From NCBI RefSeq assembly GCF_015693305.1, contig NZ_CP065138.1, positions 1,798,001-1,862,000 on the forward strand: a stretch of 64,000 bases of DNA, written 5' to 3'. Source of the stretch: Sphingobium sp. Cam5-1. Lineage in GTDB: Bacteria > Pseudomonadota > Alphaproteobacteria > Sphingomonadales > Sphingomonadaceae. The notes under the pieces are model-generated. The model saw only the letters and a list, made by a program, of their open reading frames with translations. It was not told the origin of the DNA and made no database searches. Positions 16,346-26,058 of the stretch are shown piece by piece; the first letter of the stretch is position 1, and each line of letters opens with the position of its first letter. A program made the translations under genes and the position numbers.

Positions 16346-16598
16346 ACTCCCCCGTAGCGCTGATTTGAATTGATGAAAAGTTCTGCTCGCATGTCATCTG
16401 ACCTTTCAGCTTATGAAAAGTCGATAGCGTTATTCACCGGTCGCGACATGGGTTATCAAAGGGCTCCCCACTCCAACTTTCCGCTATCCAGTTACGAAGG
16501 TTGCACGCGCCGAAGACCCTCGGGCAACCATGATCAATAGTAACCGCAGAACATAATGGTCCGAAGCGCGGCCCTGCGATCGTCGCCGCCATCAGGAC

Positions 16599-16614
16599 GT
16601 TGACATGCGACAAC
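16599..16614. promoter_or_regulatory. Operator copy (one mismatch) upstream of nitroreductase
   Basis: GTTGACATGCGACAAC differs at one half-site base from the GTTGAC-N4-GTCAAC palindrome found exactly at 21900 and 21984. It lies 78 bp before the nitroreductase start. The rest of the 16346-16692 gap shows only a direct TGAAAAGT repeat (16374 and 16414). Confidence 0.5.
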
Positions 16615-16692
16615 TTTTAGTCAAGCATTTCTGGTGATCTGCGGCGAAAGCCTGTGTAAAATCCATCTTGTTTGCAAAGGACCCTTAACGAC

Positions 16693-17274
16693 ATGACGCT
16701 CAACCGGGAAACCGATACGGCCCTCGACCCTTTGTTTCTAAATCGCTGGTCGCCGCGCGCCTTTGATGGCTCCGTCATGGCCGCTGACGATCTGCGCACC
16801 ATATTGGATGCCGGACGCTGGGCGCCCTCTTCCTTCAATTATCAGCCCTGGCGCTTTCTCTATGCGACGCGTGACGATGCCGCCAATTGGGCGCGCTTCC
16901 TCGATTTGCTGATCCCCTTCAACGCGATCTGGGCCAAGGAAGCCTCGGTCCTTTTGTTCATCCTGAGCGAAACGACGATGGGGTCGCCGGACAAGCCCAG
17001 CCATTCGCACAGTTTTGACGCTGGCGCCGCCTGGTCGGCCATCGCGCTGCAATCGACCCTGATGGGCTATCACGCCCATGGCATGGTCGGGATCGATATG
17101 GACAAAACCAGGGCGGAGCTGGGCGTTCCGGACGGGTTCCGGATAGAGGCCGCCGTAGCGATTGGCCGCATGGGCGACCCCGCGTCTCTTCCGGAAAAGT
17201 TGCAGGCGCGCGAAGAACCCAGCAACCGCAAGCCTCTCGAAGAGATTGCCTATTCCGGCAACTTCCGCGGCTGA
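16693..17274 (+). CDS. Nitroreductase-family FMN oxidoreductase
   Basis: 193 residues from the ATG at 16693. An in-frame TTG at 16672 would add seven residues, but AAAGGA precedes the ATG. The NRWSPRAFDG motif near the N-terminus and GRWAPSSFNYQPWRFLY at about residues 42-58 are the FMN-phosphate-binding hallmarks. A C-terminal VAIGRMGDP closes the fold. Such enzymes use NAD(P)H to reduce nitro groups, quinones or enones; the real substrate is unknown. It belongs, by its operator, with the receptor and dioxygenase genes at 17.9-23 kb. Confidence 0.85.
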   Translation: MTLNRETDTALDPLFLNRWSPRAFDGSVMAADDLRTILDAGRWAPSSFNYQPWRFLYATRDDAANWARFLDLLIPFNAIWAKEASVLLFILSETTMGSPDKPSHSHSFDAGAAWSAIALQSTLMGYHAHGMVGIDMDKTRAELGVPDGFRIEAAVAIGRMGDPASLPEKLQAREEPSNRKPLEEIAYSGNFRG

Positions 17275-17429
17275 CTTGAAACTGCGGCGCCGATCATCGA
17301 TCGACAAGCGCCATTATGAAAGTGGGGGGAGGCACCATGTACCTCCCCCTTTCCCCTGATCCAGAAGCCTTCAGGCGCTGGACGTCACAAGATGATCGCT
17401 CACATTTGCACGCGTGATGGGCACGCGCC

Positions 17430-17831
17430 TCACATGAGCTGGACCACCTCGATCAAATTGCCTTCGACGTCTTTGACGAAGGCCACATGTACGCCATGTT
17501 CGGGCTGGGGATAAGCAGCCACGACCACAACACCTCCTGCGGCGGCGGCACTTTCCACGAACCGGTGGATATCATCGGCGATGAACCCCAGGATAACCGA
17601 CTCTGTGGTCGATTTTTCTACGTCGAGAAATTTCGTCAGCGTGAAGTTCCCCGTGCCCGGCGGATTTGACTTGAAGTACAGTTCCCGAATGGGACGCCCT
17701 GCGATCTCCGCATCGGCCTGCGCTTCCTCGACCAGGCCGCATACGGCGCCATAGAAAGCCGCAACCTTGTCAAGGTCCTGCACGATCAGCTTGGTGAAGC
17801 CTAAAGGAACTACTTTATTCACATCTGACAT
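17430..17831 (-). CDS. VOC/glyoxalase-superfamily protein
   Basis: 133 residues from the ATG at 17831 (an earlier ATG at 17846 adds five residues; AAGAG lies before the later one). The sequence VPLGFTKLIVQDLDKVAAFY starts a typical VOC beta-alpha-beta-beta-beta module. HGVHVAFVKDVEGNLIEVVQ closes the second, with His and Glu at metal-site positions. VOC proteins include glyoxalases, extradiol dioxygenases and isomerases; the specific reaction cannot be assigned. It starts 49 bp after the stop of the receptor gene and is probably co-transcribed with it. Confidence 0.8.
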   Translation of the reverse strand: MSDVNKVVPLGFTKLIVQDLDKVAAFYGAVCGLVEEAQADAEIAGRPIRELYFKSNPPGTGNFTLTKFLDVEKSTTESVILGFIADDIHRFVESAAAAGGVVVVAAYPQPEHGVHVAFVKDVEGNLIEVVQLM

Positions 17832-17879
17832 ATCATCGCTCTTCATTTTTAAGCATATTCAACTCTTCGGAACTTCAAG

Positions 17880-20402
17880 TCATTTTCCGAATGAGTAGCG
17901 CAGACGCACCCCGTACATTCTGGGTTCGCCATATAACGTCGCCGTAAAGAATTGGCTGTTATAGGTATTGCTGTTGCTGACGCGATACAGCTTGTTCGTC
18001 AGGTTGGTGGCGTAGAAGCCTACGTCCACGCGGCTACCTGCAACATTCCGCCAATCGAGCGACAGGTTCAGCGTTCCGAATGGTTCAAGCCGCTCGCCCG
18101 GCTGATCCCCAGGAAGGCTGGTCCCCGCCGTATGCTGCGCCGACGTGTGTGAATAGTTGACGAACATCGCAAGTGTGCCGAGATCGCTGCCAAGCGGCTG
18201 CTCTGCGGACACGTGGAAGCTGTAGATGTACGGCGACACATATTGGAACGGGATGCAGGTCAGATCTACAGTCGCCGGAGCACTTATGACATTGCCGGTA
18301 CAGTCCTGAGTGGGGCTGCTCGGCGCGAACTCATATTTCTTATATTTGGCATCTGTATAGCTGAATGTACCGCCGATTTCGACACCGGCAATCGGCCGCA
18401 GCGACGCTTCCGCCTCTATGCCCTGGATGCGCGCATCTGCGGAAAGAACCCTTGCGCCAGCGGCTCCAGTGTCGGGATTGAAGTCACCGGTCGCGCGCTG
18501 AATGCCCTTATAGGTCAGATAATAATAGGTAGCGTTGAGCCGAAGCGGCATGCCCGCCAGTCGCACATCTGACTTGAAGCCCGCTTCATAGGATGTGACG
18601 AACTCCGGCGGGAAAGTGCGGGTGGTCGTAAACACCGCATTGGCATTTATGCCACCGGCCTTATAGCCACGGCTGATCTTGCCATAGACGAGGAGCTCAG
18701 GCGAGAATCTGTAATCTACACCAATATTCCAGGTCGGCTCATTGGTCTTCAGATTCGCCTCGAATGAGCAACCGGCAGCGTCTGGTGCGATCGTATTGTC
18801 GGCGAAGCAGAAGAATGCTCCTGGAGCAATTACCTGATACAGACCCGCCGAGCCGCTGACCCTATCCCAAGTGTACCGAATGCCGCCGGTGACCTTCAGG
18901 TTCTGCAATGCAGGCGAAACCAGTCCCAAATCCAGCGTCGACTGCGCGTATAGCGCTTTGGACGTATTGGTGATCGCATATCTTATATCATACACGCCGC
19001 AAACCAATGGGTTGCCCGTGAACAAAGCTGGACAGAAACCGGTTGCACCCGCCCCCTGAGTCCCGGCCGGACGCTGATCATAGTAGAACGCGCCCGCGGT
19101 AAAGGTGAGCAGCTTGTCGAACAAATCGCCCTGAAGCTGCAATTCTTCGGTGAAAACCTTGATATCATCGCGCGGCAGGCGTGTCGGCGAAGCATTATCG
19201 TAGACGACCGGGGTGCCGTCGCCGGGCAAAGTGACTACGCCGGGAGCCGGATAGCTTCTTGGATCGCCATCATCGAACTGGAAGATGGTGCCGTCACTGT
19301 CGACGCTATATGTCGTCTTGAAGCGTTGATAGCTGATGATGTTGCGCAGCGTCAGCTCTTCGTTCAGATTGAGCGTGGAAGTATTGGTAACACCCCAGGT
19401 CTTCGTCCTTTGAAACGAATTGGTGCCATGGGCTGTTTGTCTGGGTCCACGAGCATCTGCTTCCGCGCTAGCCGCCCTGTAGACGTCGCACGATGCGCTA
19501 AAGCCAGGGATTGTCGGTCCTTCAACGCAGAAAGGAAGGCCGACAAAACTCGTGGCCGCCAGTCCCGCAACGTTGAGATGCGTGTTGACCGTACCGGTCC
19601 CATGGGTCCGGGAATTCGCCCCATAGGCCATGGTATAATTTTCAAAAGTCTCGGTCGGCCGCAGCGTCAGCCCAACGCGCCCCGAATACCAGTGCAAATT
19701 ATCGCGATCGGTGTTCCAGACCACGTCCCGCGTGTAGCCATCACGATCCTGATAGGCTCCGGCAACCCGCAGCAGGACCTTGTCGTCCACGATCGGAACG
19801 TTGATCGCGCCCTCAAGCTCCTTGTTGTCGTAATTGCCGAACTTGCCTTGAACATAACCTTCAAAGTCGTTCGTCGGCTTTTTTGGAACGAGCAGCACTG
19901 CGCCGCCAGTCGTGTTACGTCCGAACAAGGTTCCTTGCGGGCCGTTCAGGACCTGGACATTCTCCAGATCTACGAAATTACCGGCACCGCCTTGTTGAGG
20001 AATTGAGATCGGCGCAGGCAGCGGCACTTCGTTCAGATAGACAACCACGCCAGGCGACGCCTGGAAGGTCGCACCCTGCCCTCGGATCGTAAAGCTTTGC
20101 GCTTCACGTGAGGGATTGCCGTTGTTGCCAACCACCAGAGAGGGAACCGTCGCCTGCAAATTTTGCGGCTGCGTTATGCCTTGCTGCTGAAGACGCTCTG
20201 GCGAAAATGCCGTAATCGCGATGGGAACGTCCTGCGCGCGCTCGTCACGGCGCTGCGCGGTAACGACGATTTCATCCGGGGCCGTGTTCACGCTTGAACT
20301 AGCGGCCGATTGGGCCTGTGCCTGCGCGGCTCCCGCAATGCACAACGCCGTCATGCCGGACGCGTAAAGAATCTTCATTCCATTTTGAACTGATCGCATC
20401 AT
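17880..20402 (-). CDS. TonB-dependent receptor (catabolic type)
   Basis: 840 residues; the start at 20402 has AAAGGGGAG before it. A signal peptide ends around AQAQAQ (residue 30). A TonB box DEIVVTAQRR follows at about 43, then the plug with VQVLNGPQGTLFGRNTTGGAV and a barrel ending YGVRLRYSFGK with a terminal aromatic nearby. It belongs to the large sphingomonad class that imports hydrophobic or aromatic growth substrates. The ligand cannot be read from sequence. VOC follows in the same direction, and a one-mismatch copy of the local operator lies 148 bp upstream. Confidence 0.92.
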   Translation of the reverse strand: MMRSVQNGMKILYASGMTALCIAGAAQAQAQSAASSSVNTAPDEIVVTAQRRDERAQDVPIAITAFSPERLQQQGITQPQNLQATVPSLVVGNNGNPSREAQSFTIRGQGATFQASPGVVVYLNEVPLPAPISIPQQGGAGNFVDLENVQVLNGPQGTLFGRNTTGGAVLLVPKKPTNDFEGYVQGKFGNYDNKELEGAINVPIVDDKVLLRVAGAYQDRDGYTRDVVWNTDRDNLHWYSGRVGLTLRPTETFENYTMAYGANSRTHGTGTVNTHLNVAGLAATSFVGLPFCVEGPTIPGFSASCDVYRAASAEADARGPRQTAHGTNSFQRTKTWGVTNTSTLNLNEELTLRNIISYQRFKTTYSVDSDGTIFQFDDGDPRSYPAPGVVTLPGDGTPVVYDNASPTRLPRDDIKVFTEELQLQGDLFDKLLTFTAGAFYYDQRPAGTQGAGATGFCPALFTGNPLVCGVYDIRYAITNTSKALYAQSTLDLGLVSPALQNLKVTGGIRYTWDRVSGSAGLYQVIAPGAFFCFADNTIAPDAAGCSFEANLKTNEPTWNIGVDYRFSPELLVYGKISRGYKAGGINANAVFTTTRTFPPEFVTSYEAGFKSDVRLAGMPLRLNATYYYLTYKGIQRATGDFNPDTGAAGARVLSADARIQGIEAEASLRPIAGVEIGGTFSYTDAKYKKYEFAPSSPTQDCTGNVISAPATVDLTCIPFQYVSPYIYSFHVSAEQPLGSDLGTLAMFVNYSHTSAQHTAGTSLPGDQPGERLEPFGTLNLSLDWRNVAGSRVDVGFYATNLTNKLYRVSNSNTYNSQFFTATLYGEPRMYGVRLRYSFGK

Positions 20403-20549
20403 TGCTACTCCCCTTTTGTAGCAATGTCCTATCTACCCAGGACATCGCGGTAACTGGCACTGTAATATTTACCGGTTCGTCGGCGATCGGGATTTATGTT
20501 CTTCCAATCAGCGCTTTGACTGACCGATCCCAATTTCGCCTGTGTAATA

Positions 20550-20565
20550 GTTGACGTATTTCAAC
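20550..20565. promoter_or_regulatory. Operator copy (one mismatch) upstream of the 17.9-20.4 kb receptor
   Basis: GTTGACGTATTTCAAC keeps the 6-4-6 spacing of the GTTGAC-N4-GTCAAC palindrome with one change. It sits in the 323-bp gap 20403-20725, which contains no gene, between the receptor start and the end of the HxD enzyme gene. Confidence 0.5.
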
Positions 20566-20725
20566 CATTGTCAAGGCGAAATCATTGCGGCCCACGCCCA
20601 CGGAAAATTACATTTATGGCTGGCATCATGGGCGGCACGCGCCATCGCACGCCCCGAAACGCAAATGGCGAGCCGTTCCCGACCCGCCATTCGTTCGTAC
20701 CTTATGATATGCGGACGATCCGCTA

Positions 20726-21793
20726 TCAGGCCGCGAGCGGCGCCTCGTCCATGTCAGCCGGAATGTTCGTCGGGCCGTTCACGGCGAACACCTGGCTGAG
20801 CATGCCGATGAACGCGCGGTCGGTCAGCGGATCGGTCGGCGTTTCAAACTGAGCGCCACGGTTGCGGGCTTCGTCCATCAGCATGTTCAAAGCCTGGTCG
20901 TGCGTGATGTCGTCCGTGTGGTCGAACGTCCGCTTCAGGTCGGCCATGTCCATGAACACTCGTGCGCCCCAATGAACCAGCAGGCGCACTTCATCTGCCG
21001 GCAACTGCTGATTGACCACGCCGTTGGTCTCAATCCGCCAGCCGCCTTCGACCGTTGGATCGGGTGCCATCACGCTGCTGATATCCAGACCTTCGGAACG
21101 ACGCATCGCAAGCGGGCCGGTCGCCTGAGCATGGTGGAACATCATTTCATTCTCGGCAACGACCGCGCGACCCCACATAGGCGCGGTGATCTGCTTGGGC
21201 TCCCCACGAGGACCATCCGGCCAATAGTTGAAGCCGCCGCCGATATTGCCCTTATAATACCAGCCGGTGACCTGCATCTTCTTGCTCCGCCACTGCTCGA
21301 ACAGGCGCGACTTGGCCATCGTCAACAGAAGCCAGATCGGCGTGTTTTCCATGGTCATTCCGCGGAAGACCGTCCCATCGAGATGCGGCGGCCCACCGAT
21401 AAGGGTCGGCCCCTGAATGTTGATCAGAAACGTCTCTGGCTCAGCATATTTCGCGCCCCAATAGTTGCGCGACATTTCGAGGAACTTGGAGTTATAATAG
21501 CAATCGTTCAGTTCTGGATAGAAACATACACCCTGACGGGCGATGTACCCACGAAACGTGCCGCTGCCTTGCAGTATCATGTCCCAGGTAAGGGTCACGC
21601 CTTCAGGGATTACGCCACCTACGGCGGCGATGACTTCTTCCGGTGACTTGAAATTCTCGGCCAGAATAAGCGGCCACGGGCCATTTTCCCGCACAACCTT
21701 GAATATCCGCTGACGCTGATCTTCCGTGTAGGCATTCTCGATCACATAGGGCGGCGCAAACGGACGGAACTGGTCGGCAATGTCGGTGGTCAT
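20726..21793 (-). CDS. Uncharacterised enzyme with a possible HxD...H iron site
   Basis: 355 residues from the ATG at 21793, chosen over 21805 because GGAG lies 6 nt upstream. I do not recognise a named family with confidence. GGPPHLDGTVFRGM places His137-x-Asp139, and NEMMFHHAQATGPLAMRR places His220/221 and Arg231 further on. This order matches the facial triad and 2-oxoglutarate-binding Arg of Fe(II)/2OG dioxygenases, and the gene is divergent from a phytanoyl-CoA dioxygenase-like gene with two perfect operators between. The protein is soluble, with no signal peptide. The dioxygenase idea is inference from spacing of motifs and context. Confidence 0.6.
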   Translation of the reverse strand: MTTDIADQFRPFAPPYVIENAYTEDQRQRIFKVVRENGPWPLILAENFKSPEEVIAAVGGVIPEGVTLTWDMILQGSGTFRGYIARQGVCFYPELNDCYYNSKFLEMSRNYWGAKYAEPETFLINIQGPTLIGGPPHLDGTVFRGMTMENTPIWLLLTMAKSRLFEQWRSKKMQVTGWYYKGNIGGGFNYWPDGPRGEPKQITAPMWGRAVVAENEMMFHHAQATGPLAMRRSEGLDISSVMAPDPTVEGGWRIETNGVVNQQLPADEVRLLVHWGARVFMDMADLKRTFDHTDDITHDQALNMLMDEARNRGAQFETPTDPLTDRAFIGMLSQVFAVNGPTNIPADMDEAPLAA

Positions 21794-21898
21794 CAGGCAC
21801 TCCATTGATAAACTGGACGTCGTCTCACTCCAATCGCCCGGAAATGCCGTTGGCCCGCCGCGAGTCGAAGGGATGCGCTAACCGGATGTTGGACCATA

Positions 21899-21916
21899 AG
21901 TTGACGATCGTCAACT
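21899..21916. promoter_or_regulatory. Perfect 18-bp palindromic operator, copy 1
   Basis: AGTTGACGATCGTCAACT is a perfect palindrome containing GTTGAC-GATC-GTCAAC. It lies 105 bp upstream of the minus-strand HxD gene and 152 bp before the plus-strand PhyH-like gene. Confidence 0.75.
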
Positions 21917-21982
21917 GTGTCAAAAATTAGAAATATGTAATGATCGCGCCATCGTTCCGCCTGAGCGGAAATTGGTCGAAAA

Positions 21983-22000
21983 TGTTGACGATAGTCAACA
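21983..22000. promoter_or_regulatory. Palindromic operator, copy 2
   Basis: TGTTGACGATAGTCAACA has perfect 7-bp arms around GATA and repeats copy 1 exactly in GTTGAC-N4-GTCAAC, 84 bp away. It lies 67 bp before the PhyH-like start. Confidence 0.75.
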
Positions 22001-22067
22001 TCGATGGGACAAAATGACGCAGTTGAAAAAGGGCCAGGATTCATGTCAGCCCCAAGAGAGGAAATTT

Positions 22068-22960
22068 ATGGGCCTTCAAACTTTCAGCCCCGATTGCAGC
22101 GTTGAAGACCTAGTCGCCGCAATGAACCGTGACGGTGCGTGCATCATAAGGGACATGCTCTCACCCGAAATATTGAAGGCGCTTCAGGAGGATGTCGCGC
22201 CCTGGATCGAACAGACCGCGAATGGGCGGGACGAATGGGCGGGGCGCAAGACGAAGCGCACAGGCGGGTTGATCGCGCGTTGCCCAACGGTGCGTGAAAT
22301 CGCGGTTGACCCCCTCATTCTGGGCGCTGCCAACGCCACACTGCGCCCCTATTGCTCGAAGATCCAGCTCAACATCACCCAACTCATCACGATCATGCCC
22401 GGTCAGGGCGCGCAGCCCCTCCACCGCGATCGCTTCGTATGGGGCGGCGATGACAGCGGCGGCGTCATTCCTGAAGCCATCGAACCGCAATGCAATGGCA
22501 TTTGGGCCGTCGAGGACTTCACCGAGGAAAATGGCGCCACGCACGTCGTGCCGGGCAGTCATAAATGGCCGTTCACCCGTCAGGCGCGCCGCGACGAAAG
22601 CGTACAGGCGGTGATGAAGGCGGGCTCCGTGCTACTCTATAACGGCACCGTCATTCACAGCGGCGGCGAAAACTGCAGCACCGTCGCGCGCAAGGCCCTG
22701 AACGTCACTTATACGCTCGGCTGGCTGCGACAGGAGAAAATCAATATCTCTCCTGCCCGCCCGAAATCGCTCGCCATTTCGACCAGCAACTCACCGACCT
22801 CATCGGTTACAGCTTCGGCAACTATTCACTGGGCTTTTACACTGATCCGCTCAAGACGGGGCAGCATAGCGACATCATGCCCCCGGAAGCCGCACTCGGT
22901 CGATTCCCCGTCGAAATCCCCAGAATGGTACAAACGGACGCCGTCGCGGAGCCAGGCTGA
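22068..22960 (+). pseudogene. Phytanoyl-CoA dioxygenase-like gene with a late frameshift
   Basis: The start at 22068 has GAGAGGAAA before the ATG. Residues 1-223 read as a PhyH Fe(II)/2-oxoglutarate dioxygenase, with His119-Arg-Asp121 (QPLHRDRF), NGATHVVPGSHKWPF and distal His197 (NGTVIHSGG). After GWLRQE the frame becomes Ser/Pro/Arg-rich nonsense to 23048. The -1 frame from 22737 instead gives NQYLSCPPEIARHFDQQLTD, SFGNYSLGFYTDPLKTGQHS and a stop at 22960, a normal family ending. A single missing base in GAGAAAA (22733-22740) explains this. The iron ligands precede the break. Real mutation, ribosomal slippage on AAAA, or an assembly error are all possible. Confidence 0.75.
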
Positions 22961-22988
22961 CCGATTTGCACCCGGGGAACGCCCTGCC

Positions 22989-23465
22989 CTACCGGCCCCT
23001 CGGCCCCGCCGATCGCGGGCTCAGCGCATCGCGCATCGCGACGCTTGAATTGATGCGCGCTACGCCCGGCATCCGGGACAGGATTTCGCTATGGATGATT
23101 TCATAGGCGGCAACGCTTTCCGTTTCAACGCGCAGCCAATAATCCGTCCCGCCCGTCATCAGGAAGCATTCGCGAATTTCCGGACATTGTCTGACGGCAT
23201 GTTCAAAACGTGCCAAATAATCTTCGGTCTGCCTGTCGAGCGTCACCTGCACCAATATGTTCACGCTATTCTCGCCGACCCGCAAGGGGCTGGTCAGCAC
23301 CGTATAGCCGCGAATGACCCCCGCATCTTCCAGCAGCTTGATCCGCCGGTGACAGCTTGACGGCGACAGCCCGACTTCCTCGGCTATCTCGGAGTTGGGA
23401 CGTCTCGCATTCAGCCTTAGCAAGCGCAGGATCGCACGGTCGGTCTGATCCAGTCCTACGGCCAT
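22989..23465 (-). CDS. Lrp/AsnC-family regulator, probable activator of dadXA
   Basis: 158 residues from the ATG at 23465 (MAVGLDQTDRAILRLL, the normal Lrp start); an upstream ATG at 23507 would add 14 residues. A helix-turn-helix spans about residues 20-50 (NSEIAEEVGLSPSSCHRRIK), followed by a RAM effector domain with FLMTGGTDYWLRVE. It is divergent from the alanine racemase and D-amino-acid dehydrogenase genes across 118 bp. Lrp-type proteins commonly control dad operons in response to alanine, so that is the likely job. Confidence 0.85.
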   Translation of the reverse strand: MAVGLDQTDRAILRLLRLNARRPNSEIAEEVGLSPSSCHRRIKLLEDAGVIRGYTVLTSPLRVGENSVNILVQVTLDRQTEDYLARFEHAVRQCPEIRECFLMTGGTDYWLRVETESVAAYEIIHSEILSRMPGVARINSSVAMRDALSPRSAGPRGR

Positions 23466-23583
23466 TTCGCCCAATTCCTTCGCACATTCTCTCAATAATA
23501 TCGACATTGTAGAACATACTGCGTCACTTTGGGAGAAAAAGGCATAATCCCCCTTCTACAAAATGCATGAGGGGGATCGCTAA

Positions 23584-24714
23584 ATGGGATCGCTGGATTG
23601 CGCGGGCGCGGTGTTACGCATCGATTTGAACGCCCTTGTGGAAAACTACCGCATCATTGCGCGCCGCGTGGCACCTGCGGAGGTGGCTGGCGTCGTCAAG
23701 GCGGATGCCTATGGCACTGGCGCTTCGGCGGTAGCATCCGCCTTGCTGGACGCGGGTTGCCGCCGCTTCTTCGTGGCGCAACTGAACGAGGCGCTGGCGC
23801 TCAGACCTGACCTTCCGGGTTCAGCGCAGCTTTTCGTGCTGAACGGCCTCCAGCCCGGAGCCGAACGGCAGTGCCGGGACGCAAGCGCGACGCCCGTCCT
23901 CAATTCCCTCGATCAGATCAGACGCTGGTCGGGCCTCGCGCAGGCAACGGGCCGCCCCCTTCCCGCAGCGCTTCAGGTCGATAGCGGCATGTCGCGGCTC
24001 GGCCTTTCCCCGAACGAAGCGAAGGCGATCCTTGCTGACCGATCGCTCCTGAACGGCATCGACCTCGTGCTCATCATGAGTCACCTCGCCTGCGCCGACG
24101 ACCCGTCTTCCGCCTTCAATGACAGGCAGGTCGTGGCCTTCGACGATTTTGCCCGCCACTTCCCCGACGTGCCGCGTTCGCTCGACAATAGCGGCGGCAG
24201 CTTTCTGGACCATTCCCATTATGAGGTCGTGCGCGCCGGGATCGCACTTTACGGCGGGGCGCCGCAGAACGGACTCAATCCCATGCGCCCGGTCGTTTCG
24301 CTGGAGGCGCGGATCGCGCAGCTACGCACTGTCACTCCCGGAACAGGCGTTGGATATGGCCTCTCCCACACGGCAGAGCGCGTATCGCACATCGCAACCA
24401 TTCCTGTCGGCTATGCGGACGGCTGGCCGCGCCATCTCAGCAACCGCGGCGCGGCCTTCATCGGCAATATCAGGGTGCCGATCGTCGGCAGGGTGTCGAT
24501 GGACAGCATCACACTCGATGTGACGAACGTTCCCGACATGCTGCTCTATCCCGGCGCGCCTGTCGAACTGCTCGGTCCCCATCAGTCGATCGACGATGTC
24601 GCGGCCGACGCGGGCACCATTTCCTACGAAATCCTCACCCAACTCGGCCACCGATACGCCCGTGAATATCACGCCGCGCAGGCCATCGAGCAAAAGCGGA
24701 GTATGACAGCATGA
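23584..24714 (+). CDS. dadX: Alanine racemase (catabolic, DadX-type)
   Basis: 376 residues, starting after GAGGGGGATC. The fold-type III PLP barrel carries the cofactor lysine at Lys39 ([12 protein letters not shown]) and the opposite-face catalytic tyrosine at Tyr258 (TGVGYGLSH); [14 protein letters not shown] is the second-domain motif. It interconverts L- and D-alanine. Its stop overlaps the next start by 4 nt (ATGA at 24711-24714), pairing it with the dehydrogenase. A catabolic DadX role fits this context better than the cell-wall Alr role. Gene order is dadX-dadA, reversed relative to Escherichia coli. Confidence 0.88.
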   Translation: MGSLDCAGAVLRIDLNALVENYRIIARRVAPAEVAGVVKADAYGTGASAVASALLDAGCRRFFVAQLNEALALRPDLPGSAQLFVLNGLQPGAERQCRDASATPVLNSLDQIRRWSGLAQATGRPLPAALQVDSGMSRLGLSPNEAKAILADRSLLNGIDLVLIMSHLACADDPSSAFNDRQVVAFDDFARHFPDVPRSLDNSGGSFLDHSHYEVVRAGIALYGGAPQNGLNPMRPVVSLEARIAQLRTVTPGTGVGYGLSHTAERVSHIATIPVGYADGWPRHLSNRGAAFIGNIRVPIVGRVSMDSITLDVTNVPDMLLYPGAPVELLGPHQSIDDVAADAGTISYEILTQLGHRYAREYHAAQAIEQKRSMTA

Positions 24715-25964
24715 AGGTCGCCATTCTGGGAAGCGGGGTCATCGGCGTAACTTCGGCCTGGTATCTCGCCAAAGCGGGCCATGAAGTCGTCGTGATCGAC
24801 CGGCAGTCCGGCCCGGCGCTGGAAACCAGCTTCGGCAACGCCGGAGAGATTTCGCCGGGCTATGCCTCCCCCTGGGCCGCGCCGGGCATACCGATGAAGG
24901 CGCTGCGCTGGCTGTTCATGCAGCACGCGCCGCTCATCCTTCGCCCGACATTCGATGCCGCCATGTGGCGCTGGATGGTGGCCATGCTCGGCAATTGCAC
25001 GGAAAAGGCCTATACCGTGAACAAGAGCCGCATGGTGCGCCTGGCCGAGTTCAGCCGCGATCAGCTTATTGCACTCCGCCACGAAACCGGCATTGCCTAT
25101 GATGAACGGACACAAGGTACGCTCCAGCTGTTTCGCGAACAGAAGCAAATGGACGGTATCGGCAAGGATGTCGCCGTGCTGAAGGCTGATGGCGTTCCCT
25201 TCGAAGTGCTCGACCGGGCAGGCTGCATCGCGGCCGAACCAGGCCTTGCGAACAGCGCATCGCCAATCGTGGGTGGCCTGCGCCTGCCCAATGACGAAAC
25301 GGGGGATTGCTTCAAGTTCACCAACGCTCTTGCCGTCATGGCAAAGGCGGCGGGCGTCACTTTCCTGCACGACCACAAGATCGAGCGCCTCGTCACCGAT
25401 AATGGCGCGATCGATCATGTCGAAACCGACAAGGGACCGATCAAGGCAGATGCGTTCATCGTCGCGCTGGGCAGCTATTCCCCGCTGCTGGTGGCGCCGC
25501 TGGGGATCAAGCTGCCAGTCTATCCGGTGAAGGGCTATTCGATAACCGTTCCCATCACCGATGCGGAACGCGCCCCTGTTTCCACGCTGTTGGATGAAAG
25601 CTTCAAGGTTGCCATCACCCGGCTGGGCGACCGTATCCGGGTGGGCGGCATGGCAGAGCTTTCAGGCTTCTCGACAAACCTTCCCGACAAACGGCGCGAC
25701 ACGCTGGAATATTCGGTTGAGTCCTTATTTCCGGCGTCCGGCAATCTTGGCCGTGCCAGCTTCTGGTCGGGCCTGCGTCCCATGACGCCGGACGGCACAC
25801 CCGTGATCGGCCCTACGCATATTCCGAACCTCTACCTCAACACCGGCCATGGCACGCTTGGCTGGACCATGGCCTGCGGGTCCGGCCATGTGATCGCGGA
25901 CATTATTTCCAACCGGAAACCGGCGATCGAAACCGCCGATCTTTCCATAGCGCGATATCGCTAA
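24711..25964 (+). CDS. dadA: D-amino acid dehydrogenase small subunit
   Basis: 417 residues. The N-terminal FAD Rossmann motif is [20 protein letters not shown] with the ribose-binding acidic residue in [27 protein letters not shown] is the DadA signature, and [19 protein letters not shown] plus [16 protein letters not shown] near the C-terminus are the DAO-family flavin contacts. It oxidises D-alanine to pyruvate and ammonia, feeding electrons to the respiratory chain at the inner membrane. It is translationally coupled to the racemase by a 4-nt overlap. Confidence 0.93.
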   Translation: MKVAILGSGVIGVTSAWYLAKAGHEVVVIDRQSGPALETSFGNAGEISPGYASPWAAPGIPMKALRWLFMQHAPLILRPTFDAAMWRWMVAMLGNCTEKAYTVNKSRMVRLAEFSRDQLIALRHETGIAYDERTQGTLQLFREQKQMDGIGKDVAVLKADGVPFEVLDRAGCIAAEPGLANSASPIVGGLRLPNDETGDCFKFTNALAVMAKAAGVTFLHDHKIERLVTDNGAIDHVETDKGPIKADAFIVALGSYSPLLVAPLGIKLPVYPVKGYSITVPITDAERAPVSTLLDESFKVAITRLGDRIRVGGMAELSGFSTNLPDKRRDTLEYSVESLFPASGNLGRASFWSGLRPMTPDGTPVIGPTHIPNLYLNTGHGTLGWTMACGSGHVIADIISNRKPAIETADLSIARYR

Positions 25965-25990
25965 CGCCCGCGCGGTGCAGAGGACATGGG

Positions 25991-26022
25991 GCCGTCGTCT
26001 CGCATATCTACGCGACGACGGC
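25991..26022. terminator. Hairpin between convergent dadA and the FAD dehydrogenase gene
   Basis: GCCGTCGTC (25991-25999) pairs with GACGACGGC (26014-26022). Its place between two converging genes suggests a shared terminator, but no T-tract is present on either strand. Confidence 0.35.
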
Positions 26023-26058
26023 GCCAATTGCCCTAAAGATCGCTGGCCTGCCCAATCT

